From Nitratifractor salsuginis DSM 16511 (GTDB lineage: Bacteria; Campylobacterota; Campylobacteria; Campylobacterales; Sulfurovaceae), in the NCBI RefSeq assembly GCF_000186245.1, contig NC_014935.1:1736001-1800000 (forward strand): a stretch of DNA of 64,000 nt, given 5' to 3'. How positions within the stretch are numbered: the first letter of the stretch is position 1; each line of letters begins with the position of its first letter. Under the pieces are notes generated by a model. It saw only the letters and a list, made by a program, of their open reading frames with translations, had not been told where the DNA came from and did no database searches. Shown here in pieces: positions 1-9,311 of this stretch. The position numbers were made by a program, and so were the translations under genes.

Positions 1-28
1 TTGACGATTTGTAAAAAGTGAGGGTAGG

Positions 29-760
29 ATGTATAGAAAAATAGTGCTGGGAATGCTTGGTCTTGCAGTGCTTTTTGCCGTTTCGGGGTGTGGACGGGAC
101 CGCACACTCCTGCAAACCGATCAACCGGTCGTGATCAAAACGAAGGGAAAGATCTCTTACGATTACCGGATCAAACCGAACGATCGGGTGGCGATCACCG
201 TCTATAAATATCCGGAATTGACCCCCACGAGCATGAGTGAAAAAGGAATTTTGGTCGATTCCCAGGGGTATGTATCCCTCCCTTTGATCCACCGGGTCCA
301 TTTGGCTGGCTTGACCCAGACCCAGGCGGCGAAGATGCTGGAGCGTCGTTACGGGAAATATCTGAAGGATCCCTCTCTCAACCTGGAAGTGATGAACAAA
401 CGCGCCTATATCCTGGGTGAAGTCAAAAAACCCGGTCCAGTGCCGCTGGATCGGGAAAAGACCACTGTTTTCGAAGCCATTGCGATGGGAGAAGGCTTGA
501 CCGACGATGCCGTACGGGACAATATCCTGGTCCTCAGCCATGACAGCCGAGGCAATCTGGAATTACGGCGTATCGATTTGAGCAATTACCACAATATCGC
601 GCTGAGCAATATCACCATCAAGCCCGACGATGTGATTTATGTACCGCCCAGCAGTTGGAAAGAGTTTCGGATCAACAGTCAAAATTTCACCTCGGTCTTC
701 AAAACGATCTCCGACATCGCCCAACCCTTCGTCACCCTGCATTATCTCTTCGACGATTAA
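29..760 (+). CDS. Polysaccharide export lipoprotein (Wza/BexD-like, SLBB domain)
   Basis: Outer-membrane or periplasmic component of a capsule or exopolysaccharide export channel. The N-terminus is a lipoprotein signal (hydrophobic stretch ending SGC near residue 21). It is followed by the Poly_export beta-grasp domain (about residues 45-125, with the YRIKPNDRVAITV start typical of the family) and one SLBB domain (AYILGEVKKPGPVPL, about 127-200). At 243 residues it is shorter than Wza (about 380), having one SLBB repeat instead of two and no amphipathic C-terminal helix. A weak AGGG/AGGA purine stretch precedes the ATG. The stop is 3 bases before the WecA-like gene, so the two are one operon for a surface glycan. 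Substrate unknown. Confidence 0.88.
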   Translation: MYRKIVLGMLGLAVLFAVSGCGRDRTLLQTDQPVVIKTKGKISYDYRIKPNDRVAITVYKYPELTPTSMSEKGILVDSQGYVSLPLIHRVHLAGLTQTQAAKMLERRYGKYLKDPSLNLEVMNKRAYILGEVKKPGPVPLDREKTTVFEAIAMGEGLTDDAVRDNILVLSHDSRGNLELRRIDLSNYHNIALSNITIKPDDVIYVPPSSWKEFRINSQNFTSVFKTISDIAQPFVTLHYLFDD

Positions 761-763
761 ACC

Positions 764-1780
764 GTGCAGCTTGCGGCAGTACTCTTGACAAGTGCCCTGG
801 CGGCCGGGCTGACGGCTGTGACGATTCCCCTCCTGATCAAACAGGCTGAGGCGCTTTCTCTACTGGACACCCCCTGCCAACGCAGTGTCCATTTTCGACC
901 CGTTCCGCGCGGGGCCGGGATTGCCTTTGTCGCCTCTTCCCTTCTGGTGCTCGCCCTTTTTGACAAAAACCATCTTAACGGTTTTTGGTGGATCTATATC
1001 GCAATGCTTGTCATATTGGTGACAGGGATTCTCGATGATCGTCACGAATTGACACCAAAAATAAAATTTTTGGGAATCCTCGCCGCGACAGCGCTGATCT
1101 GGGAAGGCGGCTTGCGCATCGATCAAGTGGGCAACTATCTCGGCTTCGATCTTTCCCTGGGCTGGTTGGCTTTCCCTTTCACCTATTTTGCCGTGGCAGG
1201 GTTTACCAATGCCCTGAACCTGATCGACGGTCTGGACGGCTTGGCCGGAGGGATCGCCTGGATGATCCTCGCCTTTTTCTTTTGGCTGGGGTGGGTTCAC
1301 CACGATCATTTTCTGATCATTTTCTCTTCGGTATTTTTGGCAAGTGTGACTGTTTTCCTCTTTTTCAATTGGCATCCGGCAAAAATTTTTATGGGAGACA
1401 GTGGATCGCTCAGCCTGGGTTTTCTCATCTCCGTTCTGTCGATTTATGCTCTAAAATACATTCCCTCGGTGTCGGTACTCTTCATAGGTCTCTACCCGAT
1501 CGTCGATACACTCGTGGCGATGATTCGGCGAAAAAGATCCGGACGTTCCGCCAGCCAACCCGATCGCTGCCATATCCACCATCTGATTCTCAATCGCTTC
1601 GGCAGGGTGCCTCAGAGTGTGCTGTTGATCATAGTCCTGCAAACGTTTGGATTGCTTACGGCAGTGTTGATACCTGAGGGAACGAATCAGGCTCCACTGC
1701 TTATCTTTTTCGCTTTGATCCTTTGGCTCACTTATCGTTGGGTCCTAAAAGAGATCCGTCGCCAGGGGCTTGAATGTTGA
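764..1780 (+). CDS. Undecaprenyl-phosphate glycosyl-1-phosphate transferase (WecA/TagO/MraY family)
   Basis: Polytopic inner-membrane enzyme that transfers a sugar-1-phosphate (usually GlcNAc-1-P) from a UDP-sugar to undecaprenyl phosphate, the first lipid-linked step of O-antigen or exopolysaccharide synthesis. Family signatures are visible: the paired Asp of LDDRHEL, NALNLIDGLDGLAGG, the metal/nucleotide motif FMGDSGSLSLGF, and the basic RCHIHHLILNRFG loop near residue 270. About ten membrane segments; 338 residues is normal for the family. It starts with GTG only 3 bases after the upstream export lipoprotein, consistent with translational coupling. WecA versus a WbpL-type specificity cannot be decided from sequence alone. 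Confidence 0.9.
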   Translation: MQLAAVLLTSALAAGLTAVTIPLLIKQAEALSLLDTPCQRSVHFRPVPRGAGIAFVASSLLVLALFDKNHLNGFWWIYIAMLVILVTGILDDRHELTPKIKFLGILAATALIWEGGLRIDQVGNYLGFDLSLGWLAFPFTYFAVAGFTNALNLIDGLDGLAGGIAWMILAFFFWLGWVHHDHFLIIFSSVFLASVTVFLFFNWHPAKIFMGDSGSLSLGFLISVLSIYALKYIPSVSVLFIGLYPIVDTLVAMIRRKRSGRSASQPDRCHIHHLILNRFGRVPQSVLLIIVLQTFGLLTAVLIPEGTNQAPLLIFFALILWLTYRWVLKEIRRQGLEC

Positions 1781-1852
1781 AAAGTTTGATTGAATAATCT
1801 ATAAGAAAACTTACGTTATACTCGAATCAGACTATTTGGGGAGAGGGAAAGT

Positions 1853-2500
1853 ATGCAAAAAAAGATCAGAAAGTATGTGGGAGGATGGGTAGTTTTGTCC
1901 TCTCTGCTGCTTGCGGGCGGTGACGTCGCACCCGTGCCTGTCGTGCCGGTAGAGAATGGAACAAGCTGTCTCTATATCGGTGGAGGAGTCGGTGCACGCA
2001 GCCTCTATGCGGACAAGCTGGATTGGGGATTCGACACTATACTGGGGCAGGACAAAGTAGCTGACCTCTTTGCGGTAGCCGGATGTCGTTTCCATAAATA
2101 CCTGGCAATCGAAGGGCGGATAGGCAAGAGCTTCTTTGAGCGCGATTACTCCGACTCCTGGTATGCAAGCATCTTCCTGAAGCCGATCTATGATGTTACA
2201 AACGATTTCTCCGTCTACGGTCTGCTCGGTTACGGATATACCCATGCCGAAAAGTACGATGGACACGTTCCCGCCCCGGCCAACGAGATCGGGGATACCA
2301 TCGTCTCTACCGGAAGTTTCCAATGGGGCCTGGGGGCCAGCTACGACATCAATGAAAAGTGGACGCTCTTCGCCGACTATGTCTGGATGCTTCACAATAA
2401 ATCGATTCCACCTCAAAAACTCTATAATTACGATCCGCCGAAGCGATGGCACAAACTGAGTATCGATAATATCAACATCGGTCTGCTCTACCACTTCTGA
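1853..2500 (+). CDS. Outer-membrane beta-barrel protein (OmpA/porin-like)
   Basis: Predicted 8-stranded outer-membrane barrel of 215 residues. A signal peptide (basic start, hydrophobic WVVLSSLLLAGG) is followed by alternating polar/aromatic strands with glycine turns (YIGGGVGARSLY, WYASIFLKPIYDV, YGLLGYGYTHAEKY, WGLGASYDINEKWTLFADYVWM). The last strand ends INIGLLYHF, with the terminal Phe used for BAM recognition. A GGGGAGAGGG stretch precedes the ATG. There is no OmpA peptidoglycan-binding C-terminal domain, so it is a barrel-only protein. Function (adhesion, stability or minor pore) cannot be read from the sequence. Confidence 0.8.
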   Translation: MQKKIRKYVGGWVVLSSLLLAGGDVAPVPVVPVENGTSCLYIGGGVGARSLYADKLDWGFDTILGQDKVADLFAVAGCRFHKYLAIEGRIGKSFFERDYSDSWYASIFLKPIYDVTNDFSVYGLLGYGYTHAEKYDGHVPAPANEIGDTIVSTGSFQWGLGASYDINEKWTLFADYVWMLHNKSIPPQKLYNYDPPKRWHKLSIDNINIGLLYHF

Positions 2501-2712
2501 CCCCTCCTGCGTGCCCCCTTGCTTTTGGGGGAGGAAGCCGCTAGAATACGGCACCAAATCAACCCACCAGGACATGGTGAGCTTTTCTTCCGTACGATCC
2601 TGAGTACCTCCGCGTCACAGACTGTATCGCTTCACGATCCACTCTCATTTCACCGGCAGCATTCAGCCCGCACCCAATGAGGCTCTCGCTATGCCTGAAA
2701 TGAAAGTAGACT

Positions 2713-4146
2713 ATGACCTTCGAAGACTTCAACTTCAAACCCCAACTGGCCCAGGCCATCAAAGAGGCGGGATTCCGCGAACCCAGCCCTGTACAAAAAG
2801 AGGCGATCCCCCTGATCCTGGAGGGGCGCGACCTCATCGCACAGGCCCATACCGGTACCGGCAAAACCGCCGCCTTCGGACTTCCCGTGCTTCAGCAGCT
2901 CAGTTGCGATGGCAGCGTCGAAGCCCTGGTGATCGTCCCCACCCGGGAGCTGGCCACCCAGGTCAGCGATGAGATCTTCCGCTTCGGCAAAGCTCTGAGC
3001 ATCCGCACCGCCACCGTTTATGGAGGCAGCTCCTACACCCGGCAAATCCAGCATGTCCAGAGTGCCTCGGTAGTCGTCGCCACTCCCGGCCGCCTCATCG
3101 ACTTGCTCCAAAGCGGTAAGATTTCCCTCTCTCCCCGATTCGTCATCCTTGACGAAGCGGATGAGATGCTTGACATGGGCTTTCTCGACGATATCAAAGA
3201 GATCTTCACTCATCTCCCCGAGAGTCGGCAAACCCTCCTCTTCTCCGCGACCATGTCCAAAGAGATCCGCACTCTGGCCCAACGCATCCTCAAGGATCCC
3301 GCCACCGTCTCCATCACGGGAGGCAATGTCACCAATGAAAAGATCCGCCAACTCTTCTACGTCGTCGACGAGCCGGAGCGGGATGATGCCCTGGTGAGGC
3401 TGCTCGATTACAAAAATCCCGACAAGAGCATCATCTTTTGCCGGATGAAAAAAGAGGTGGACCGCCTCAGAGACTTCCTGGCAGCCCAGGGATACGACGC
3501 CAAAGGTCTGCACGGAGATATGGATCAGCGTCAACGCGAAGCGACGATCCGCGCTTTCAAAAACGGCCAGGCAGAGATCCTCATCGCCACCGATGTCGCC
3601 GCCAGGGGCTTGGATGTCAACGATGTCAGCCATGTCTTCAACTACCACCTCCCATTTGATCCCGAGAGCTATGTCCATAGGATCGGCCGGACCGGACGTG
3701 CCGGACGGGAAGGAACGGCAATCTCCATCGTCTCTCCCCACGAGTTCCGCTCCCTCCAGCGAATCCAGAAGAGTGTCGGCTCCTCCATCGAAAGCCGCAT
3801 CATTCCGAGGATCGAAGAGGTACGCGCACAGCGCAGCGATGCCCTGATTCAGCGCATCGAAAAGCAGGAGGTCGATACCGCCTCTTACGAACTGATCGAA
3901 GAACTCAAAGAGGAGTATGACCTCACGACTCTCGCCTGCAAACTTCTGAGTATGCTTCGGGACGAGGAGGAAGTCCGGGGAGCTGACCGCATTGGCAAGG
4001 ATCTCAAGGAGATCGAGCGTCTATTCACCCGTATGAAAGAGGAGCGTCATTACAAGAAGGGACGGGGCGGCCGAAACTACAATAACAATCGCCGCCGCAA
4101 CGACCGTTCTGGAGGATATCGCAAAAAAGAGTCCGGTCGCCGCTGA
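2713..4146 (+). CDS. DEAD-box ATP-dependent RNA helicase (CsdA/DeaD/RhlE-like)
   Basis: Unwinds structured RNA in ribosome assembly, mRNA decay or cold adaptation. All helicase motifs are present in order: Q motif (EPSPVQ), Walker A AHTGTGKT, PTRELA, TPGR, DEAD in LDEADEMLDMGF, SAT, the second RecA domain with IIFCRMKKEV, ATDVAARGLDV and HRIGRTGRAGREG. After residue 370 comes a helical extension and a very basic Arg/Gly/Asn-rich tail (KKGRGGRNYNNNRRR) that probably binds RNA. 477 residues is normal for the DeaD group. It stands alone in its transcription unit. Confidence 0.93.
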   Translation: MTFEDFNFKPQLAQAIKEAGFREPSPVQKEAIPLILEGRDLIAQAHTGTGKTAAFGLPVLQQLSCDGSVEALVIVPTRELATQVSDEIFRFGKALSIRTATVYGGSSYTRQIQHVQSASVVVATPGRLIDLLQSGKISLSPRFVILDEADEMLDMGFLDDIKEIFTHLPESRQTLLFSATMSKEIRTLAQRILKDPATVSITGGNVTNEKIRQLFYVVDEPERDDALVRLLDYKNPDKSIIFCRMKKEVDRLRDFLAAQGYDAKGLHGDMDQRQREATIRAFKNGQAEILIATDVAARGLDVNDVSHVFNYHLPFDPESYVHRIGRTGRAGREGTAISIVSPHEFRSLQRIQKSVGSSIESRIIPRIEEVRAQRSDALIQRIEKQEVDTASYELIEELKEEYDLTTLACKLLSMLRDEEEVRGADRIGKDLKEIERLFTRMKEERHYKKGRGGRNYNNNRRRNDRSGGYRKKESGRR

Positions 4147-4312
4147 GGCTCACGACTGACCTCTCTTAATCCTTCTCCTCTTTTCTTTCATCTAATCCAT
4201 TTAATATTATGACAAACTTAATCAAGATGCATATATGTATAAACAATTTTAATTATTATTTAATGGTAATCGCAATACTATAATTAAATAGACCATATAA
4301 AAGGAGGATAAT

Positions 4313-5710
4313 ATGGTAATATTAAGAAAATATGGGCTTATTGCTATGACGGTAGGTGGCGTAGTTTTGTTGGTCGGATGCGGAGGGGGCGGTGGAACGC
4401 CCCCGGTATCCCAAAATGGTGTTTGCAATAAGTTCGTCCCACAATGGACAAAGCAAACCCGTTCCATACAGAGCGTTGATGACATCAAAAAAGCTCTATC
4501 CCCTGCCTGGATCATCAAAAACGGTGACTTTTATATGTTGAGTAAAGGGGCCGTTCAAATCTCCGAAAAATCGAGCTCTTCTACAAAGCGGATTTTCAAA
4601 CGTATGGCGAGCGGGAAGTGGATGCTGCAGACGTTGGATAAGAGAAAAGAGGCGTCGCTCATAGGTATACAGTTGCGCGTCGCAGATCAAAACTGGACCT
4701 ATGAGTGTCAATTCGGCGGAACCCTGAGCTTTACAAACGACAGTGTGGAAAACGATTTCAAATACACCTACCGTTTCTCGGAGTGTGAAGATTCCTCTGA
4801 AATCATGGAAAAACTGTTTGACGCTTTGTTTAACGGAGAGCCCATGGCCCAGCCGGAGCCTGAATCCAACGATACGATTTTCCATTACAATGGGACCGTC
4901 TCTGAAGAATTGAAAGAGTGTGGAGAAGAATCTTGTGCCTATGCCGAGGAGTTGAGCTTCAATGCATCACAGTTCTCGGCAACAACGGTACGGAGTGATG
5001 AAGACGTCAACGGTTCCTTCGGTATGAACCTCTCACTCTGGGCAGGGGCAGGACCCGACAGCGACGATATCCATTACGCTTCACTCCAAGCCGACGGATG
5101 CGTTGCCATTGACGGCACGGACAACGACGGATACCTGCTCAAAGCGAATCTAAGTTTCAACCGGTTAAATGTCGATATCAACTCTACGACAGAGATCGAA
5201 CCTCTCGTGCGACAGCAGGGCAAGAGTATGGCTCAAAACCATAGCAATGAACCGGAGCGTGTCCGTGTGAACCTGGATGGCTATGCCGGTCTGCAGGGGC
5301 AGTTCCGTGAAGATGACGAGAGCAATCTTACCTCTCTGGATTCCTATCAGTTCTATGCCGAGGGGGTGACCATCGACAATGTTTACGACAATGATAGCGA
5401 AGACGACAATCTCACCGTCAGTGGAAAGTTCGGTGACGCTTGTATGCAGGGAGTCGTCACCTACCAGGGTACCGTAGGGCCCCAATGGAATGACAAAAGT
5501 GTTCCTATGGATGGCAACCTCAGTCTGAACGACGGTGAAGCGACGGTCGTCTTCAATGAGGAAAACGTCACATTCCTGAACAACAGTGGGGGTATACTTC
5601 AAACCTTTGTCGGTGGACCCGATGAAAATGTTTCCTGGGACGATTTGACCGATCCACAATGTAGCAAAATCTACCGTGATCTCTTGGACAATTTCTTCCC
5701 GTTTCAATAA
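4313..5710 (+). CDS. Large lipoprotein of unknown function
   Basis: A 465-residue lipoprotein with signal VGGVVLLVGCGGGGG (lipobox LVGC, Cys about 23) behind an ideal Shine-Dalgarno (AAGGAGGATA). The mature part is acidic, rich in Asp, Asn, Ser and Glu, with repeated strand-like stretches and several paired cysteines (SECEDSSE, KECGEESCAYAEE). This suggests a secreted beta-rich, possibly calcium-binding surface protein, which is inference from composition. No domain was recognised. It ends 11 bases before a bidirectional terminator hairpin and is monocistronic. The AT-rich upstream region (4180-4312) should hold its promoter. Confidence 0.7.
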   Translation: MVILRKYGLIAMTVGGVVLLVGCGGGGGTPPVSQNGVCNKFVPQWTKQTRSIQSVDDIKKALSPAWIIKNGDFYMLSKGAVQISEKSSSSTKRIFKRMASGKWMLQTLDKRKEASLIGIQLRVADQNWTYECQFGGTLSFTNDSVENDFKYTYRFSECEDSSEIMEKLFDALFNGEPMAQPEPESNDTIFHYNGTVSEELKECGEESCAYAEELSFNASQFSATTVRSDEDVNGSFGMNLSLWAGAGPDSDDIHYASLQADGCVAIDGTDNDGYLLKANLSFNRLNVDINSTTEIEPLVRQQGKSMAQNHSNEPERVRVNLDGYAGLQGQFREDDESNLTSLDSYQFYAEGVTIDNVYDNDSEDDNLTVSGKFGDACMQGVVTYQGTVGPQWNDKSVPMDGNLSLNDGEATVVFNEENVTFLNNSGGILQTFVGGPDENVSWDDLTDPQCSKIYRDLLDNFFPFQ

Positions 5711-5721
5711 AATCTCTTCAT

Positions 5722-5737
5722 CTCCCCGCTTGGGGAG
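5722..5737. terminator. Bidirectional terminator hairpin between convergent genes
   Basis: CTCCCC-GCTT-GGGGAG, a perfect 6-bp stem with a tetraloop, lies between the lipoprotein stop and the stop of the leftward cytochrome-like gene. Only short T-rich runs flank it on either side. Confidence 0.55.
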
Positions 5738-5741
5738 TATC

Positions 5742-6254
5742 TCAGTGGGGATGGACGATACCTTTCAAGAATATTTTTCGACGCTCGATGCCCAAGAGTG
5801 TCGGACGGGTCAGGTCGGGGTAGGTTCCGTGCAAGCCTTTGCCATCCAGCCCGTGACACCCGGCGCAGACACTGCTGAAATACATTTGCGCATCCCGGGA
5901 ATAGGAGTGAGGGCATCGATGGCCGCCAAGCTTCATCACATAGCATGCAATCTCCGGAGCCGACTCTGGCGGCACATATCCCCCCTCCATTTCACCGCCG
6001 GGAAATCCCAGGGTATGGGAACCGTGATTGATCACATTGACGATATAGTGGTAAAGGTATTCCGGCGTATCGATTTGCCGCAGCTCCTCTCTTGCCTTAT
6101 CTCTGTCTATCGAAGGCTTTGATATGAGCGAGGAGGGGCTTTGATGGATAGAGTGTTCATTTGCCCTCTTCCGCAAACTTTCTATGACCCCATAAAGCAC
6201 CAGAGCCACAATGATCACAACCGTCAATCGGATGGTCCAGCGCCAATATTTTAT
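5742..6254 (-). CDS. Membrane-anchored c-type cytochrome-like protein, apparently ATA start and short C-terminus
   Basis: An N-terminal membrane anchor (VVIIVALVLYGVIESL) is followed by a periplasmic part with one haem motif, CAGCH, 35 residues from the end. Residues before it (LGFPGGEMEGGYVPP) look like the distal half of a first cytochrome domain that has lost its own CXXCH, as in two-domain CcoP-like proteins. The chain stops at GIVHPH with no Met ligand after CAGCH. A strong AAGGAG (6261-6266) sits 6 bases before ATA at 6252-6254, which would give MKYWRWTIRL ahead of the anchor. The first conventional start is TTG at 6227, with no Shine-Dalgarno. Either an ATA start is used or the gene is decaying. 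Electron-transfer role inferred. Confidence 0.55.
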   Translation of the reverse strand: MKYWRWTIRLTVVIIVALVLYGVIESLRKRANEHSIHQSPSSLISKPSIDRDKAREELRQIDTPEYLYHYIVNVINHGSHTLGFPGGEMEGGYVPPESAPEIACYVMKLGGHRCPHSYSRDAQMYFSSVCAGCHGLDGKGLHGTYPDLTRPTLLGIERRKIFLKGIVHPH

Positions 6255-6308
6255 GTTCCACTCCTTCTACTTTTCAATCCAATATCAAGGTAACTCAATG
6301 AAAACAGC

Positions 6309-7592
6309 TCAATGCCCATACATCATATTGGGCAGCCAAAGGGCGATCTGAGGAATGTAAGTCACCAACAAGAGCCCGACGAGGATGGTCAAGCTCCAGG
6401 GAAGAGAATAGACGATGACATCCTTGAGGCTCACCCCGGTAATCCCGCTGGTGACAAAGAGGTTCAGCCCGATGGGTGGGGTAATCATGCCCAATTCCAT
6501 ATTGATCGTCACGACGATCCCGAAATGGATGGGATCGATGCCCAGGGCGATGGCCACCGGAAGAAGCAAGGGCACCATAATCATAATGATGGCGCTGGGC
6601 TCCATAAAGTCCCCGGCAAAAAAGAGCAGGATATTGACGAAGAGTAGAAAGAGTATCGGCCCTACGTGCATCCCGATCAGCCACTCGGTAATCATCCGCG
6701 GTACATTCTCCAAGGTCAGGAAGTGGGCGAAAAGCATCGCATTGGCGATGATGAACATGATCATCGCGGAGGTCTTGGCCGCATCCAGGAAAACCCGGGG
6801 CAGGTCCCGCCAGGGAATGTCCCGATAGATGAACATACTGACGAAGAAGCCCCAAACCGCCGCCACCGCCGCCGCCTCGGTCGGGGTGAAGATGCCCCCG
6901 TAGATCCCGCCGATGACGATGAGGATGGTCATCAGCGCCCAGGAGGCTTCACGCATCTTTTTCAGGCGGACCCGCCAGGGCTCGGGCTCCGTTCGCTTGA
7001 AACCCAGGCGACGGGCACCGATGTAGGTCACCGCCATCATCATCGCCCCGATCATCAAACCGGGAACGATCCCGGCGATGAAGAGTTTGCCGATACTCTG
7101 CTCCGCGGTCACGCCATAGACGATCATGACGATCGAGGGGGGGATCAAAATCCCCAGGCTTCCCGCCGTAGCCACGGTACCGATGGCGTAACGCTTGGGA
7201 TAGCCTGCTTCCTCAATGGCACCGAACATAATCGAACCGATCGCAACCACCGTCGCCGGGGAGCTGCCGCTAACGGCGGCGAAGATGATGCTGGCAAAGA
7301 TCGCCGCCATAGGCAGGCCCCCGGGGAAATGGCCGACCATCGATTTGGCGAATTCGATGATCCGTCGGGCGCTGGACCCCTTGGAGAGGAGGCTACCGGC
7401 CAGGATGAACATTGGAATCGCCATCAAAGAGTAGCTTTCGACCTTCTCGAAAATCATCGAAGAGATTTCGATGGGTGAGAGCTGGGTAAAGCTCACCAGC
7501 GTCAGAAAGGTGGAGGCCCCCAGAGCCACGGCCAGAGGAGTGCCGATCAGCATCAAAAAGGCGAAGAGTCCAAAGAGTGCTGCAACACTCAT
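6309..7592 (-). CDS. dctM: TRAP transporter large permease (DctM family)
   Basis: Twelve-TM subunit that moves a carboxylate with Na+ in a tripartite periplasmic transporter. Family hallmarks: N-terminal FLMLIGTPLAVALG, FAAVSGSSPATVVAIGSIM, GILIPPSIVMIVYG, and C-terminal ITPPIGLNLFVTSGI. Full length at 427 residues. It overlaps the small permease by 4 bases (ATGA type) and lies last in a P-Q-M operon. Substrate is set by the binding protein at 8307-9311. Confidence 0.92.
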   Translation of the reverse strand: MSVAALFGLFAFLMLIGTPLAVALGASTFLTLVSFTQLSPIEISSMIFEKVESYSLMAIPMFILAGSLLSKGSSARRIIEFAKSMVGHFPGGLPMAAIFASIIFAAVSGSSPATVVAIGSIMFGAIEEAGYPKRYAIGTVATAGSLGILIPPSIVMIVYGVTAEQSIGKLFIAGIVPGLMIGAMMMAVTYIGARRLGFKRTEPEPWRVRLKKMREASWALMTILIVIGGIYGGIFTPTEAAAVAAVWGFFVSMFIYRDIPWRDLPRVFLDAAKTSAMIMFIIANAMLFAHFLTLENVPRMITEWLIGMHVGPILFLLFVNILLFFAGDFMEPSAIIMIMVPLLLPVAIALGIDPIHFGIVVTINMELGMITPPIGLNLFVTSGITGVSLKDVIVYSLPWSLTILVGLLLVTYIPQIALWLPNMMYGH

Positions 7593-8191
7593 AGCATCCC
7601 TCCTGTCTTTTTCTCAACCCGGCGCACCAGTTCCTCTGGCGCAGCTTCTTCCAGCTCCGCCAGGATCATCTCGGCTTCACTGTGGCGTACCACCTCTTCG
7701 GCTGGAGTGTGCCAAATCTCGATGAACTTTTCCGCCACCCTCCAGGCGGCGAAGGCGAAAGAGACAGGGATCACCGAATAGGGAATCCACATCGGAATAT
7801 CCAGATCGATAGAGCGCTCATCTAAATCAATCGTCAGAAGGAGATACTGATAACCGTACCAACTCACCGCTGCCAGATAGATGAAAGTAACGAAATGGGA
7901 GAAGAGCATCAAAGCTTTGGCGACTCGGGGGGAGAGCTTTTCCAAGAGGATCGTCACGGCGATATGGGCATCTTCCTTGAAGCAATAGGCCGCCCCAAAA
8001 AAAGCACTCCAAAGAAAAAGATAGACCGTCAACTCTCCTGCCCAGGTGAGAGAAGAGCCGAAGACATAACGCGCCACGACATTATAGAAAGCCAGAGCCA
8101 CTCCGCCGGCAATCCCGATAGCAGCAATGGATTGATTAATCCAACCGATCACCCGACTAATCCAGGCAAAAACTTTCTTAAGAAACTTCAT
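7589..8191 (-). CDS. dctQ: TRAP transporter small permease (DctQ family)
   Basis: Four-TM subunit of the TRAP complex (200 residues). The conserved pattern is visible: hydrophobic AIGIAGGVALAFYNVVARYVFGSSLTWAGELTVYLF with the YVFG..L.WA.E motif, then FFGAAYCFKEDAHIAV and two further helices. A C-terminal extension after the fourth helix is unusually charged (EAEMILAELEEAAPEELVRR), about 40 residues beyond the usual end. Its stop overlaps the DctM start, so the two are coupled. Confidence 0.9.
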   Translation of the reverse strand: MKFLKKVFAWISRVIGWINQSIAAIGIAGGVALAFYNVVARYVFGSSLTWAGELTVYLFLWSAFFGAAYCFKEDAHIAVTILLEKLSPRVAKALMLFSHFVTFIYLAAVSWYGYQYLLLTIDLDERSIDLDIPMWIPYSVIPVSFAFAAWRVAEKFIEIWHTPAEEVVRHSEAEMILAELEEAAPEELVRRVEKKTGGML

Positions 8192-8286
8192 CTGCCCCTC
8201 CCCTCAATCGAGTTCAAAACTCTCAAAAATTTTCAACTCGACTGATTAAAAATCTAAATCCAATTCCACTCACTAACGACCAAGAC

Positions 8287-8314
8287 CCAAGTAAGCGACA
8301 GAGCGCTTACTTGG
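8287..8314 (-). terminator. Palindrome spanning the dctP stop codon
   Basis: CCAAGTAAGCG-ACAGAG-CGCTTACTTGG, a perfect 11-bp stem. The right arm contains the last codons and the TAA stop of the binding-protein gene. It lies between dctP and dctQ, so it may cap the dctP mRNA 3' end and set a higher dctP level than the permeases, rather than being a full terminator. Confidence 0.55.
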
Positions 8315-9311
8315 TATTCTGTGCCGCCTGGATCAGGTCTTTGCCGATGAGTTTGGGGTCGTAGAACTCGGGGTAGATCACTTCCATCGCCTTTTTCCAT
8401 TCGGCGATCTGCTCGGGAGTCAGCTTGGTGATCTGAAGCTTGCCGGTCTTGTCGGCATACTCTTTGATCTTGGCAAATTGGCTCTTGTCCAGCTCAATAG
8501 CCCATTGACGCTCTTTGGCAGTCGCCTCTTTCATCGCCTGCTTCACATCGGCTTTGAGATCATCGGGAAGCGAATTCCAGAATTTTTTGCTCATCACGAC
8601 CAGATAGCCCAGGTAGCCGTGGTTGGTGAGGCTCATATATTTCTGTACTTCGTAGAACTTCTTGGTGTAAATGTTGGAGTTGGTATTCTCCTGACCGTCG
8701 ATGACTCCCTGCTGAAGGGCCGAATAGACTTCGGAAAAGGGCATAACCTGTGGAATGGCACCTACCGCTTTGAACTGAGCTTCAAGCACCTTGGAGCTCA
8801 TAATGCGGAATTTGAGCCCTTTGCAGTCGGTGGGGTGGATCAGAGGGCGCTTGGAGTCGGTGATCTGCTTGAAGGCGTTGTCCCAGAAATCGAGAGCAAC
8901 GAAGCCTTTGGCCGTCACCATATCTTTGAGCTTCTGACCCACGGCACTGTCCTGGACCCGGTGGAGATGATCAATGTCTTTGAAGAGGAAAGGCAGGTCA
9001 AAGAGTGCCAGTTGGGGGACGATTTTGCCGAATTTGGAGAAGGAGGGGCATGCCATCTGGACCGAATTGAGGCGTAGTGCTTTGAGTACAGCGCTGTCTT
9101 TGTAGAGCTGACTGTTAGGATAGACCTGCACATCGATACGCCCCTTGCTTAACTCTTCCAGACGTTTCGCGAAGAAGTCGGCCGCTTTGCCTTTGGGAGT
9201 GTTGGGGCTGACGACGTGGCTGAATTTAAGCACATAATCCGCAGCCGAAGCAGAGAGAGACATTGCCGCAGAGACTCCCAGGGCCAACAGAGCATTTCGT
9301 ACCAATTTCAT
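8307..9311 (-). CDS. dctP: TRAP transporter periplasmic substrate-binding protein (DctP family)
   Basis: Captures a carboxylate in the periplasm and delivers it to DctQM. A Sec signal peptide (ALLALGVSAAMSLSASAA) precedes the DctP fold: YVLKFSHVVSPNTPKGKAA, RIDVQVYPNSQLY, and the diagnostic KFRIMSSKVLEAQFKAVGAIPQ with the Arg that pairs with the ligand carboxylate. FSEVYSALQQGVIDGQEN follows. The 334 residues are typical of C4-dicarboxylate DctP proteins. First gene of the operon, preceded by TTTCTCC on the plus strand (GGAGAAA) directly before the ATG. Confidence 0.9.
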   Translation of the reverse strand: MKLVRNALLALGVSAAMSLSASAADYVLKFSHVVSPNTPKGKAADFFAKRLEELSKGRIDVQVYPNSQLYKDSAVLKALRLNSVQMACPSFSKFGKIVPQLALFDLPFLFKDIDHLHRVQDSAVGQKLKDMVTAKGFVALDFWDNAFKQITDSKRPLIHPTDCKGLKFRIMSSKVLEAQFKAVGAIPQVMPFSEVYSALQQGVIDGQENTNSNIYTKKFYEVQKYMSLTNHGYLGYLVVMSKKFWNSLPDDLKADVKQAMKEATAKERQWAIELDKSQFAKIKEYADKTGKLQITKLTPEQIAEWKKAMEVIYPEFYDPKLIGKDLIQAAQNTK

